Origin: Hydrogenophaga sp. IBVHS1 | Lineage (GTDB): Bacteria > Pseudomonadota > Gammaproteobacteria > Burkholderiales > Burkholderiaceae_C | Length of the DNA: 64,000 nt | Assembly: GCF_002127265.1 (NCBI RefSeq) | Contig: NZ_NFUU01000001.1 | Span: 806,001 to 870,000, forward strand | Direction of reading: 5' to 3' | In this document: piece by piece, positions 38,971 through 48,207 of the stretch | Layout of the letters: each line of letters begins with the position of its first letter | How positions within the stretch are numbered: the stretch's first letter is position 1 | Translations under genes and position numbers: made by a program | Notes under the pieces: generated by a model | Told to the model about the DNA's origin: nothing | Seen by the model: the letters and a program-made list of their open reading frames with translations, nothing else | Database searches by the model: none

Positions 38971-40362
38971 ATGTCCGCACCCACCACCCGCACCCGTTTC
39001 GCACCGTCGCCCACCGGCTTCATCCACCTCGGCAACATCCGCTCGGCGCTCTATCCGTGGGCGTTCGCGCGCTCCACCGGTGGTGTGTTCATTCTGCGCA
39101 TCGAAGACACCGACCTCGAACGTTCGTCGCAAGCCGCGGTGGACGTGATCATCGAAGGCATGAAGTGGCTCGGCCTCGATCACGACGAGGGGCCGTTCTA
39201 CCAGATGCAGCGCATGGACCGCTACAAGGCGGTGCTGGCCGAGATGGTCGCCGCCGGGCTGGTGTACCCCTGCTATATGAGCGTGGCCGAACTCGACGCA
39301 CTGCGCGAAAAGCAGATGTCGGCGAAAGAAAAGCCACGCTACGACGGCACCTGGCGGCCCGAGCCCGGCAAGACCTTGCCGGCGGTGCCCGAAGGCGTGA
39401 AGCCCGTGCTGCGTTTCAAGAACCCGCTGGGCGGCGTGGTGGCGTGGGACGACAAGGTGAAGGGCCGCATCGAGATCGCCAACGACGAACTCGACGACCT
39501 CGTGATCGCGCGCCCCGATGGCACGCCCACCTACAACTTCTGCGTGGTGGTGGACGACATCGACATGGACATCACGCACGTGATCCGTGGGGACGACCAT
39601 GTGAACAACACGCCGCGCCAGATCAACATTTTCCGCGCGCTCGGCAAGGAGCCGCCGGTGTATGCCCACCTGCCCACCGTGCTCAACGAGCTCGGCGAGA
39701 AGATGAGCAAGCGCAACGGAGCCAAGCCGGTCACGCAATACCGCGACGAAGGCTATCTGCCCGACGCCATGGTGAACTACCTCGCGCGCCTGGGCTGGAG
39801 CCATGGCGACGACGAAATCTTCAGCCGCGCGCAGTTCCTGGAGTGGTTCAGCCTGGACCACCTCGGCCGCAGCGCTGCCCAGTTCGACGAAGCCAAGCTG
39901 CGCTGGGTGAACGCCCAGCACCTCAAGGCCATGACCGACGACGCGCTGGCGTCGCTGGTGGCCGAACAGCTGAAGTGGCAGGGCATTGACGTGGACGACC
40001 GCCTCCCGGGCATTTGCGGTTTGTTCAAGGACCGCTGCGACACCACCCTGGTGCTGGCCCAGTGGGCCAAGGCTTTCTACACCGACATCACACCCAACGC
40101 CGACGAGCGCGTGCAGCATGTGACCGACGCGGTGCGGCCCGCGCTGGCGGCACTGGCGGGCAAACTGGGTGATGCGGCGTGGGACAAGGCCAGCATCTCC
40201 GCAGCCATCAAGGAAGTGCTCACGGCGCACGGCCTGAAGATGCCGCAGCTCGCCATGCCGGTTCGCGTGCTCGTCATGGGCACGGCCCAGACACCATCCC
40301 TCGATGCCGTGCTCGCACTGCAGGATCGTCAGATCGTGCTCGCCCGTTTGCGGAGCGCCTGA
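38971..40362 (+). CDS. gltX: Glutamyl-tRNA synthetase
   Basis: A 463-residue class I aminoacyl-tRNA synthetase that charges tRNA-Glu. The HIGH-type motif is [18 protein letters not shown] (residues 9-26), and the KMSKS-type motif [12 protein letters not shown] is near residue 242. The C-terminal anticodon-binding domain is complete. ATG 38971 follows directly after the metZ stop. A tRNA cluster that includes tRNA-Glu lies just downstream. Confidence 0.97.
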   Translation: MSAPTTRTRFAPSPTGFIHLGNIRSALYPWAFARSTGGVFILRIEDTDLERSSQAAVDVIIEGMKWLGLDHDEGPFYQMQRMDRYKAVLAEMVAAGLVYPCYMSVAELDALREKQMSAKEKPRYDGTWRPEPGKTLPAVPEGVKPVLRFKNPLGGVVAWDDKVKGRIEIANDELDDLVIARPDGTPTYNFCVVVDDIDMDITHVIRGDDHVNNTPRQINIFRALGKEPPVYAHLPTVLNELGEKMSKRNGAKPVTQYRDEGYLPDAMVNYLARLGWSHGDDEIFSRAQFLEWFSLDHLGRSAAQFDEAKLRWVNAQHLKAMTDDALASLVAEQLKWQGIDVDDRLPGICGLFKDRCDTTLVLAQWAKAFYTDITPNADERVQHVTDAVRPALAALAGKLGDAAWDKASISAAIKEVLTAHGLKMPQLAMPVRVLVMGTAQTPSLDAVLALQDRQIVLARLRSA

Positions 40363-40378
40363 AAATATCGCCTATAAT
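40348..40378 (+). promoter_or_regulatory. Candidate promoter of the tRNA-Ala/Glu/Asp cluster
   Basis: A perfect -10 box TATAAT (40373-40378) lies 62 bp before tRNA-Ala and just after the gltX stop. The -35 element is weak (TTGCGG at 40348-40353 with a 19-bp spacer), so the -10 is the main evidence. Confidence 0.5.
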
Positions 40379-40440
40379 CTGAGGCTTGCTGAAATGCACC
40401 GGGTGAAGCGATTTGCCGGGGTCGGATCAGCAACCCGCGT

Positions 40441-40516
<76 letters not shown>

Positions 40517-40590
40517 AAGTTTTGTTGTTGCGAAAGAATGCACCGGTCGCCCGATGCTAGAATTCGCGGTTCGGTTAGTCCCAAGGTTAT

Positions 40591-40666
40591 GACCCTATCG
40601 TCTAGAGGCCTAGGACATCACCCTTTCACGGTGAGTACCGGGGTTCGAATCCCCGTAGGGTCGCCA
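40591..40666 (+). tRNA. tRNA-Glu (anticodon TTC)
   Basis: A 76-nt cloverleaf with encoded CCA; acceptor GACCCTA/TAGGGTC is fully paired, the anticodon loop CTTTCAC gives TTC, and the T-loop is GGTTCGAATCC. It lies 74 bp after tRNA-Ala. Confidence 0.97.
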
Positions 40667-40736
40667 AACAAGCCGCAAGGCAAGTAGGCAAACAAGTGGT
40701 TGGCACTTGGCTCGAAAGAGCGAAAGCCATCTACCA

Positions 40737-40813
40737 GGAGTGGTAGTTCAGTTGGTTAGAATACCGGCCTGTCACGCCGGGGGTCGCGGGTTCGAGCCCC
40801 GTCCACTCCGCCA
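40737..40813 (+). tRNA. tRNA-Asp (anticodon GTC)
   Basis: A 77-nt cloverleaf with encoded CCA; acceptor GGAGTGG/CCACTCC is fully paired, and the anticodon stem-loop CCGGC-CTGTCAC-GCCGG gives GTC. Last tRNA of the cluster. Confidence 0.97.
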
Positions 40814-40822
40814 TAAATCGAG

Positions 40823-40857
40823 AAGCCGTTGCAAGTCCTGCTTGCAGCGGCTTTCTT
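40823..40857. terminator. Terminator hairpin after the tRNA cluster
   Basis: AAGCCGTTGCAAG (40823-40835) pairs with CTTGCAGCGGCTT (40841-40853) with one T-G pair, followed by TCTT. It ends the tRNA transcript and may also serve the convergent PLP-enzyme gene. Confidence 0.8.
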
Positions 40858-40861
40858 CATT

Positions 40862-41986
40862 TCAGTGCTGGCTTGGCTCGCCGAGAGCGGCCGTCAGCTC
40901 GTGGGCCAGGTGGCGCACTTCCGATTCGTGCAGCCCGACCAGTTCAAACCGCAGGATGCCTTCGGCAAGCCCGTGTTCCATGACCCAGATGCTGGGTCGA
41001 CCGGCCTTGAATCGGTGCACCAGTTCCCTGGCTGCCGGCGCACCGCCTGCCAGGGCGAGCCTGACGCGCTGGAACGGCATGCACGTCGGGTCGATCTCCG
41101 CGCGCGCCTGGATGCCCGGGCAGGATCGCAGAAGTTCGAGCAGCAGATCCACCTTGCGCTGTTGCTCGAGATTCCACGCAGTGTCATCCCGCCCTTCACG
41201 CTCTTCGAGGGCGGCGAGCACCCCCACGATGGCTTCCTTGCTGGCCTTCATGGCGCGGCCGATGCCGCGTTCCTGCGCCCTGAATGCTTCCACGAACGAT
41301 TGGGTACCCAGCACCAGCCCGGCGGTGGGAGAGGCCAGGTACTTTTGACCGCTCACCAGGACCGCGTCGGCCCCAGTGGCGAGCAAGGCTTGCACGCGAA
41401 GGTCCTGTGCGGCACCGTCGATGACGGCGGGGATGCCTCTCGCACGCGCGGCAGACACCGCAACGGCCAGGTCGAGATCGTGAAACGACGTCAGACGCGA
41501 GCACACCAGGAGAAGGCAGCACACGCCCGGCGCGTCCAGGGCACGTTCCAGGTCGGGCAACGGAAGCGAGCTTTGGTCGCCGGCCTTGAGCGCACGGCCG
41601 CCCGCCAGGCGAATGTCCGTCTCGATGGGGTGGCCGTAGTTCACGCAGTGACCCTCGGGAATCACGACGAGGTGCTTGCGCTCGCCAGCGTCTGGCAGTG
41701 CCGCGACGGCCGATTCGTCGGTGCCCGCGATGCAGGCGGCCACAGCCTGGGTAATGGCGGCCGATGTGCAGTGGGTCACCGCGCCCGCCTGGCACCCCGC
41801 CCACGAGGCGAGCCTGCGGGAGGCAAGTTGCTGGAGCTCTTCCATGATGAAAAACGAACCCATTGCCAGCGCCGCGCTTTGCGCCACCTGTGTGGATGAT
41901 CGGGATACGCCCAGCGGCGTGAAGCTGCCTGCCGCATTGATGACGGGCGTGAGCTGGTACTTGAGAGGAAGGTCGTTGTGGCTCAT
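40862..41986 (-). CDS. SelA-fold PLP-dependent protein
   Basis: A 374-residue fold-type-I PLP enzyme related to selenocysteine synthase SelA and to D-glucosaminate-6-phosphate ammonia-lyase-type proteins. VINAAGSFTPLGVSRSS at the N-terminus, AVTHCTSAAITQAVAACIAG, the VIDGAAQDLRVQALLATGADAVLVSGQKYLASPTAG segment with the presumed PLP lysine (about residue 214), and the extreme C-terminal LRFELVGLHESEVRHL are seen. It is shorter than SelA (about 460) and lacks its N-terminal domain, and no selB or tRNA-Sec is visible, so selenocysteine synthesis is unlikely. ATG 41986 was chosen over a GTG two codons upstream. Substrate unknown. Confidence 0.75.
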   Translation of the reverse strand: MSHNDLPLKYQLTPVINAAGSFTPLGVSRSSTQVAQSAALAMGSFFIMEELQQLASRRLASWAGCQAGAVTHCTSAAITQAVAACIAGTDESAVAALPDAGERKHLVVIPEGHCVNYGHPIETDIRLAGGRALKAGDQSSLPLPDLERALDAPGVCCLLLVCSRLTSFHDLDLAVAVSAARARGIPAVIDGAAQDLRVQALLATGADAVLVSGQKYLASPTAGLVLGTQSFVEAFRAQERGIGRAMKASKEAIVGVLAALEEREGRDDTAWNLEQQRKVDLLLELLRSCPGIQARAEIDPTCMPFQRVRLALAGGAPAARELVHRFKAGRPSIWVMEHGLAEGILRFELVGLHESEVRHLAHELTAALGEPSQH

Positions 41987-42015
41987 CGACACGAGTCTAC
42001 CGAGCGACCCGACGA

Positions 42016-42831
42016 TCAGTGCGGCTGCTGCACCCTGACGGCAGCGCCGCTCTCACGCCGGTGCGCATCCAGCACCGACTGCACCCGCGCCGCGAGCTGA
42101 GCCCGGTTGTCGGTCTGGAACTTTCTGAATGCGTTGGCCAGGTGGAAGCGCACCGTGGGGTGGCCGACCGAGAGGCGCTGGGCGATGAGCTTGTCGGGGC
42201 AGCCGCACGCCACCAGCCAGGCCACTTCGGCCTCGCGCTGGCTCAGGCGGGCGTGGCGTTGCAGCAGGTCTTCGGCGCGTTCGTCTTCGGCCGGCGGCGG
42301 CGCCAGATGCGATTGCCAGCGCAACCTGGCCAGCGCGGCGGCCAGCGCCGGCTCCACCATGCGCAGCACCTCGATCTCGTTGCTGTCGAAATTGCCCCGG
42401 TGGTGCTGGCGCCAGATGCGCAGGTCGCCCACGCATTCGTCGCCGGCGTAGGCGTAGACGTTCACGCCCCAGTACATGCGGTCGCGCTGCAGGAAGTCGT
42501 TGAAGAACTCGGTGCGCATCAGCTCGGGCTGGCGCAGGATCTGTGTGGCCACCGTGGGGCGCCGCCGTTCCATCATGGGGAAGGTGAGGGGGTCGACGAA
42601 GCGGTAGTGCTCGTCCCAGGCGCGCAGGTTGTCCTGCGAGATGTTGATCGACTTCACGCGCTCGAAGCGCTGTTGTGTGCCGTTCCAGACGAACGACACA
42701 TACGTGTCCGCACCCATGAGGTCCAGCATGGGCAGGGCGAGTTGCTCGCGCAGGGCGTCGGCGTCGGTGGCGTCGGCCATCAGGCGCATCACGTCGCGCA
42801 GCGCGCGCGTCTGGGAGGTGGACAGGTGCAT
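42016..42831 (-). CDS. LuxR-family regulator with autoinducer-binding-type domain
   Basis: A 271-residue regulator. The N-terminal ~165 residues resemble the autoinducer-binding domain, with the motif W-x3-Y-x3-D-P seen as AWDEHYRFVDP, and the C-terminal HTH of the LuxR/GerE type is ARLSQREAEVAWLVACGCPDKLIAQRLSVGHPTVRFHLANAFRKF. No LuxI synthase is in the window, so this would be a LuxR solo. It is divergent from the amidase-transporter operon that it may control. The start is uncertain: ATG 42831 (MHLSTSQTR) or ATG 42867. Confidence 0.85.
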   Translation of the reverse strand: MHLSTSQTRALRDVMRLMADATDADALREQLALPMLDLMGADTYVSFVWNGTQQRFERVKSINISQDNLRAWDEHYRFVDPLTFPMMERRRPTVATQILRQPELMRTEFFNDFLQRDRMYWGVNVYAYAGDECVGDLRIWRQHHRGNFDSNEIEVLRMVEPALAAALARLRWQSHLAPPPAEDERAEDLLQRHARLSQREAEVAWLVACGCPDKLIAQRLSVGHPTVRFHLANAFRKFQTDNRAQLAARVQSVLDAHRRESGAAVRVQQPH

Positions 42832-42900
42832 GCCTAGAGTGAAGCAATAAACGTGCTTGAGCCGCATCGGGTCTTTCCCGCCCCTGCTGCCCCGCCAGGG

Positions 42901-42922
42901 ACCCCTAACAATCCTGATAGGT
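42901..42922. promoter_or_regulatory. Weak lux-box-like dyad
   Basis: ACCCCTA and TAGGT form an imperfect dyad of about 20-22 bp between the LuxR gene and the amidase gene. The size fits a lux box but the match is poor; treat it as a candidate only. Confidence 0.25.
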
Positions 42923-42984
42923 GCGAAAGCGCCGCGCCGCTCCTACGCTGCGTCCAGTCAAGTCCAAGCACTGGAGTCGCACAC

Positions 42985-44409
42985 ATGTCGCAAACAGATC
43001 CCATTGGTCAGAGCGTGGTGGCTTTGCGGCGCATGCTCAAGGCGAACACGCTCACCAGCCTGGCGCTGGTCGATGCCCTGATCGCCCGCACCGAGGCAGG
43101 CGCTGCCCTCAATGGCTACGTGGCTTTCGATGCCGAGGCGCTGCGAGCCCAGGCACGGCAGGCCGACGCGCGCATGGCGGCCGGCGAAGATCTGCCGCTG
43201 CTGGGCATTCCGATCGCGCTCAAGGACAACATTGATGCGATCGGCTGGCCCTGCGGCGCAGGCACGGGGGCCTTGCATGGTCTCTATCCGGTGCAGGACG
43301 CCGAACTGGTGCGCCGGCTGCGCGCGGCCGGTGCGCTGATCGCTGGCAAGACCAACATGCATGAACTGGCTTTCGGCATCACGACCAACAACGCGGTGAC
43401 CGGCGCGGCCCGCAACCCCTGGAACCCGGCGCGCATTCCCGGTGGCAGCAGCGGGGGGTCGGGCGTGGTGGTGGCCGCCGGCATGGTGCCTGCGGCCATC
43501 GGCACCGACACCGGTGGCTCCGTGCGCGTGCCTTCGGCGCTCTGCGGGCTGGCCGGGCTGCGGCCCACGGTCGGGCGCGTGCCCGGCACCGGCATTGCAC
43601 CCATTTCCACCACGCGCGACACCGCCGGCCCCATGGCGCGCAGCATTCTCGATTGCGCCCTGCTGGATGAAGTGCTGACCGGCGACAGCACGCCGCTGAC
43701 GGTGCCCGATCTGCGCGGTTTGCGGCTGGGTATTCCGGGCGCTGGCTACTGGGATAACCTGGAGCCCGGTGTGGCGCAGGTGGGCTTGCGCACGCTGGAG
43801 GCGCTGCGCACCGCAGGTGTGGTGTTGGTGGAAGTGGAGTTGCCCGGTCTGCAGGAAGCCAATGCCGCCGCGAGTTTTCCCGTGGCGCTCTATGAATTCG
43901 TGCGCGACATGCGCGCCTACCTGAAAGACGCCAAACGCGGCATCACACTGGAGCAGCTGGTTGCCGACGTGCGCAGCCCCGATGTGGCTGGCCTCGTTCC
44001 CGGCCTGCTGGGCGAAGGCGCCATGCCCGAATCGGTGTACCAGGACGCGCTGGCTGCGCGGCAGCGCCTGCAGGCCATCTACGCCGATGCGTTCAAGAAA
44101 AGCGGCGTGGCCGCGCTGGTGTTTCTCACCACGGCGCTCACGGCAAAGCCGATTGGCGAGGATGAAACGGTGGAGCTGAATGGTGTGCGTGGCCCCACCT
44201 TTGGCACCTTCATTCGCAACACCGACCCCGGCAGCAACGCCGCCATTCCGGGTGTGACGCTGCCCGCTGGACTGAGCGACGGTTTGCCCGTGGGCATTGC
44301 GCTGGATGGCCCGGCCGGCAGCGACCGCACGCTGCTGGGCATTGCCGCGGCCATCGAAGCATTGCTGCCACCCGCGCCTCTTGCCCCCTTCGCCCCTTTG
44401 CCCATCTGA
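42985..44409 (+). CDS. Amidase-signature hydrolase
   Basis: A 474-residue amidase-signature enzyme. The Ser-Ser-Lys triad is visible: Lys near residue 80 in PIALKDNIDA, the cis-serine in IPGGSSGGSG (about 153-160) and the nucleophile serine in GTDTGGSVRVPSALCG (about 173-188). It hydrolyses an amide to acid and ammonia; indoleacetamide-, urea-carboxamide- and aryl-amide-type hydrolases share this layout and cannot be told apart by eye. The first gene of an operon with an ABC transporter, so an imported amide is the likely substrate. ATG 42985; the frame is open upstream but unconvincing. Confidence 0.9.
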   Translation: MSQTDPIGQSVVALRRMLKANTLTSLALVDALIARTEAGAALNGYVAFDAEALRAQARQADARMAAGEDLPLLGIPIALKDNIDAIGWPCGAGTGALHGLYPVQDAELVRRLRAAGALIAGKTNMHELAFGITTNNAVTGAARNPWNPARIPGGSSGGSGVVVAAGMVPAAIGTDTGGSVRVPSALCGLAGLRPTVGRVPGTGIAPISTTRDTAGPMARSILDCALLDEVLTGDSTPLTVPDLRGLRLGIPGAGYWDNLEPGVAQVGLRTLEALRTAGVVLVEVELPGLQEANAAASFPVALYEFVRDMRAYLKDAKRGITLEQLVADVRSPDVAGLVPGLLGEGAMPESVYQDALAARQRLQAIYADAFKKSGVAALVFLTTALTAKPIGEDETVELNGVRGPTFGTFIRNTDPGSNAAIPGVTLPAGLSDGLPVGIALDGPAGSDRTLLGIAAAIEALLPPAPLAPFAPLPI

Positions 44410-44437
44410 TCTTCGCCACCCAACCAGGAGTCTTTCC

Positions 44438-45604
44438 ATGGACCGTCGTCAATTCGTGAAGTACACCGGCGCATTCGCCGGCAGTTCCGCCGTCGCCACG
44501 CTGGGTATCGGGCCCGCGTTCGCCCAAACTGACCTGAAGGTGGCGGTGATGCTGCCGCAGAGCGGGCCGGCCGGGTTGTTCGGTCCTTCGTCGAAGGCCT
44601 GCGCCGAGCTGGCCGCTGAAACACTGAACGCGCGCGGCGGTGTGCTGGGTCGCAAGATTTCGCTGCTGTTCGGCGACGCCGGCCTGCCGCCCGCCGAGGC
44701 CTCGCAGGCCGCGCTCAAGCTGTGGAAAGGTTCGGGCGCGCAGGCCTTCATCGGCATGCACGACAGCGCCGTGCGCGGCGCACTGGTGGGCCTGTTCAAG
44801 GCGCAGGTGCCGTACTTCTACACGCCGGTGTACGAAGGCGGTGAGTGCGCAGCCGGCACCTACGTGAACGGCGAAACGCCGCAGCAGCAGCTGGAGCCCG
44901 TCATTCCCTGGCTGGCCGCCGAACGCAAGCCCACCAAGTGGTACATGATCGGCAACGACTACATCTGGGGCCGTACCACCAACGCGGTGGCCAAGGGCTA
45001 TATCACCAAGACCGGCGCTCAGGTGGTGGGCGACGAATACCTTCCCTTCACCGCCGACAACTTCGACTCCAGCCTGGCTCGCATCCGCGAGAGCGGTGCC
45101 GACGCGGTGCTGGTCTCGCTGGTGGGCGGTGCCTCGGTCGGATTCAACAAGGCCTTCGCCAGCTTCGGCCTGGCCGACAAGGCCATCCGCCTGGGCACCC
45201 TGATTGAAGAGAACACGCTCGCCGGCATCGGCGTGGCGAGCGCTCGCAACCTGTATTCCAGCGCAGGCTACTTCGCCAACATCACCACGCCAGCCGCCAA
45301 GGCGTTTTCCGATGCGTACTTCAAGCGCTTCGGCGCGCAGGCACCCGCACTCAATGGCCTGGCCGAGTCGGTGTACGAAGGTTTCCTGATGCTCGACGCG
45401 GTGGCCACCAAGGCGAAGTCGCTGGACGCCAAGGCGCTGGATGCCGCCAGCCAGGGCGCGAGCTACAACGGCCCACGGGGTGCGGTGACCATGCGCGCCC
45501 GACACGTGGACCAGGACGTCTATCTCGCCGACGTGAACGACAAGGGCTTCCGCGTGATCAAGACCTTCCCGCGCATCGGCTCAGGCCAGACCTGCAAGGT
45601 GTGA
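44438..45604 (+). CDS. ABC transporter substrate-binding protein, amide/urea type
   Basis: A 388-residue periplasmic binding protein of the Liv/AmiC/UrtA class. The signal peptide is twin-arginine-like (MDRRQFVKYTGAFAGSSAVATLGIGPAFAQ), so export by Tat is possible. The body starts LKVAVMLPQSGPAGLFGPS and contains YFYTPVYEGGECAAGTYVNGETPQQQLEPVI, resembling the amide-binding AmiC/FmdD/UrtA group more than leucine-binding proteins. It lies 28 bp after the amidase gene and 7 bp before the first permease. Confidence 0.85.
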   Translation: MDRRQFVKYTGAFAGSSAVATLGIGPAFAQTDLKVAVMLPQSGPAGLFGPSSKACAELAAETLNARGGVLGRKISLLFGDAGLPPAEASQAALKLWKGSGAQAFIGMHDSAVRGALVGLFKAQVPYFYTPVYEGGECAAGTYVNGETPQQQLEPVIPWLAAERKPTKWYMIGNDYIWGRTTNAVAKGYITKTGAQVVGDEYLPFTADNFDSSLARIRESGADAVLVSLVGGASVGFNKAFASFGLADKAIRLGTLIEENTLAGIGVASARNLYSSAGYFANITTPAAKAFSDAYFKRFGAQAPALNGLAESVYEGFLMLDAVATKAKSLDAKALDAASQGASYNGPRGAVTMRARHVDQDVYLADVNDKGFRVIKTFPRIGSGQTCKV

Positions 45605-45611
45605 CCCGGCG

Positions 45612-46466
45612 ATGGAGGGAAGCTGGCTGCTGCACGGCCTGAACATTGCCTACGAGCTCGCCACGCTCGGGCTCACCACGCTGGGCCTGGCGGTGGTGTT
45701 CGGGCTGCTGGGCGTGATGAACATGGCGCATGGCGAGTTCGTGATGATCGGCGCGTACTCGGTGGTCACCGTGCAGGCCTGGGGCTGGCCGCTGTTCACC
45801 GCGTTTCCGCTCGCGGTGCTGGTGTGCGGTGCGCTGGGCCTGGTGGTGGAGCGCTGGCTGATTCGCCCGCTGTACGCGCGCCCGTTCGACATGCTGCTGG
45901 CCACCTGGGGCCTGGCCATGCTGCTGCGCAAGCTGGTGGAGGCCATCTACGGCAAGGGCTACCGCAACGTGGAGAGCCAGCTCGGCGTGCCGATGCAGTT
46001 CGGTGGTATTGAATACCCGGCCTACCGGCTGGCGCTCATCGCCCTGGCGGTGTTGCTGCTGGTGAGCCTGTTCTTCTGGTACCGGCGCAGCGCGGCGGGG
46101 CTGCGCGTCCGCGCCATGACGAGCAACCCGGTGCTCGCGCAGGCGCTCGGCATCAACACGCAGCGCCTGGCCTCGCAGGCCTTCGTCATTGGCGTGGTGC
46201 TGGCCGGCGCGTCGGGCGTGCTGCTCGCTCCGCTGGTGCGCATCGAGCCCGGCATTGGTGTGGACTACCTTCTCGACGCTTTCTTTGTGCTCGTGGTCGG
46301 CGGGCTCGGCACGCTCGGTGGCTTCGCCGGTGGCGTGGGCGTGATCGGTGGCTCGCAGGCCGTCATGAGCAGCATCGCGGGCCAGACCAGTGGTTATGCG
46401 GTGGTGCTCGTGCTCTCCATCCTGTTCCTGTGGCTGCGGCCCCATGGTCTTTTCGGACGTCGCTGA
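45612..46466 (+). CDS. Branched-chain/amide ABC transporter permease (LivH/UrtB-like)
   Basis: A 284-residue inner-membrane permease with about eight hydrophobic segments. GLAVVFGLLGVMNMAHGEFVMIGAY near the N-terminus and the loop ALGINTQRLASQAFVIGVVLAGASGVLLAP are LivH signatures. It pairs with the following LivM-like domain to form the translocation path. It overlaps the next gene if that starts at 46444. Confidence 0.9.
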   Translation: MEGSWLLHGLNIAYELATLGLTTLGLAVVFGLLGVMNMAHGEFVMIGAYSVVTVQAWGWPLFTAFPLAVLVCGALGLVVERWLIRPLYARPFDMLLATWGLAMLLRKLVEAIYGKGYRNVESQLGVPMQFGGIEYPAYRLALIALAVLLLVSLFFWYRRSAAGLRVRAMTSNPVLAQALGINTQRLASQAFVIGVVLAGASGVLLAPLVRIEPGIGVDYLLDAFFVLVVGGLGTLGGFAGGVGVIGGSQAVMSSIAGQTSGYAVVLVLSILFLWLRPHGLFGRR

Positions 46467-48207
46467 CACCGTGATCCTTGCCAAGCCGTTTGCCGCACCC
46501 CTCGCTCTGGCTGCCGCGCTCATTGCGTTGCCGTTCGCCAGCAATGAATTCGTCGCCTACCAGATCGCGCTCTTCCTCATTTACGGCATGGCCACGCAGG
46601 GCGTGGCGCTGTGCTGGGGCCGGTTGGGCTTTCTGCCGCTGGGCCATGCGCTGTTTTTCGGGCTGGGTGCCTACCTCACGGGGGGCATGCTCAAGGCCGC
46701 CGAGCAGCAGAGTGCCTGGTTCGCCGGGCTGCCGCTGGCGCAGCTGTTGCCGGCTGCGCTGGCCTACGGGGTTGCGCGGCTCATCTTCGCGCGCAGCCAT
46801 CGAAGCGGGCCGTTTTTCTCGCTCATCACGCTGGCCATGACCATGCTGGGCTTTCTGGCCGCGCAGCAGTGGAGCGATCTCACGGGCGGCTTCAACGGCA
46901 TGGCCGGCATTCCCGACCTGCCCGGCACCGAACGCTACAGCACGCTCTACTGGCTGGTGGCCGCCTGCGCCGTGGTCACCACGGCGTTGCTCGGTCTGCT
47001 TTACCGCCGCCCGCTCGGCGTGCTCTGGAGCGCCATTGCGCTGAACGAAGACCGCCTTCAACTTTTCGGCTTCGCCACCGACCGTATGAAAGCCAACGCG
47101 TATGCGCTGTCGGCCTTGCTCGCTGCGGGTGCGGGCGGTTTGTTCGCGGCGCACCAGGGCATCGTCACGCCGCTCACCATGGGCTTTGTGCTGTCGACCG
47201 AGTTCGTCATCTGGGCGGCGGTGGGGGGCAAGGCCAGCCCGTTGGGCGCACTGCTGGGCGCCGTGCTGGTGGGGTATGCCTCCAGCGAACTGCGCGACCA
47301 CTTCAGCTACTGGGAAGTGCTGGTCGGCCTGCTCTTCATCGGCGTGGTGCGCTTCCTGCCGGATGGCGTGGCCGGCATCGGCGCGCGCTTCTTCGGTGGC
47401 GCCCCAGGGACGGCACCGCAGCCGGTGATGGCACCCGCGTTGCCGAAGCCCCGTCAAGCACTGAGTCTGTCCTTTGAATCGGTGGCCTGCGGGCAGGGTG
47501 GGGTGAAGATTCTCGATGGCCTCACGCTGCGTCTGCAGGGCCCCGGCATCCGATGCGTCATCGGCCCCAACGGTGCGGGAAAAACGTCCACCTTCAATGC
47601 CATGACCGGTCGGCTGCCCGTGCGGGCAGGCCGCATCGTGCTCGACGACACCGACATCTCCGGGGCAACCGCCTGGCGCGTGGCGCGGCACGGCGTGGGT
47701 CGCAAGATGCAGATTCCCTCGGTGTTCGGTTCGCTCAGCGTGCGCCAGAACCTCGGCATTGCCTTGTGGGTGGCTCGGCTGCGGCCTTCGATGTCGCTCA
47801 CCCGTGCGCCCCTGGCCTGGCACAGCGCGCTGCAGGACGAATTGCTTCAGCAGTTTCCGGCCTTGAAAGAGCGAATGGATGAACCGGCTGGCAGCCTCTC
47901 GCAAGGCCAGCGCCAGGCGCTGGAATTCGTGATGACCGTGTTGCCCGAGCCTCGCCTGGTGCTGCTGGACGAACCCTGTGCAGGCCTCTCGCCAGCCGAG
48001 ACGCACCAGATGATTGCCACGATCCGCGCGGCCATCACCGCACTGGACGCCGCCGCGCTCGTGATCGAACACGACATCAGCGCCGTGGCGGCCATCGGTG
48101 GCGATGTGTTCGTGCTGCACCAGGGCCGCTTGCTGGCGCAGGGAGACCTCGCCACCATCCAGGCAAACCCGGCCGTGCGCGCCGTGTACGCAGGGGGCCG
48201 CAAGTGA
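46444..48207 (+). CDS. Fused ABC permease-ATPase (LivM-LivG)
   Basis: A 587-residue fusion. Residues about 1-320 form a LivM-type permease (FASNEFVAYQIALFLIYGMATQGVALCWGRLGFLPLGHALFFGLGAY; later AIALNEDRLQLFGFATDRMKANAYAL). Residues about 340-587 are a LivG-type ATPase with Walker A GPNGAGKTS, signature SLSQGQRQALEF and Walker B LVLLDEPCAGLS. One chain thus supplies both a membrane half and a nucleotide-binding half. The start is uncertain: ATG 46444, which overlaps the preceding gene, or GTG 46471. It overlaps the next GTG start by 4 bases. Confidence 0.88.
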   Translation: MVFSDVADTVILAKPFAAPLALAAALIALPFASNEFVAYQIALFLIYGMATQGVALCWGRLGFLPLGHALFFGLGAYLTGGMLKAAEQQSAWFAGLPLAQLLPAALAYGVARLIFARSHRSGPFFSLITLAMTMLGFLAAQQWSDLTGGFNGMAGIPDLPGTERYSTLYWLVAACAVVTTALLGLLYRRPLGVLWSAIALNEDRLQLFGFATDRMKANAYALSALLAAGAGGLFAAHQGIVTPLTMGFVLSTEFVIWAAVGGKASPLGALLGAVLVGYASSELRDHFSYWEVLVGLLFIGVVRFLPDGVAGIGARFFGGAPGTAPQPVMAPALPKPRQALSLSFESVACGQGGVKILDGLTLRLQGPGIRCVIGPNGAGKTSTFNAMTGRLPVRAGRIVLDDTDISGATAWRVARHGVGRKMQIPSVFGSLSVRQNLGIALWVARLRPSMSLTRAPLAWHSALQDELLQQFPALKERMDEPAGSLSQGQRQALEFVMTVLPEPRLVLLDEPCAGLSPAETHQMIATIRAAITALDAAALVIEHDISAVAAIGGDVFVLHQGRLLAQGDLATIQANPAVRAVYAGGRK

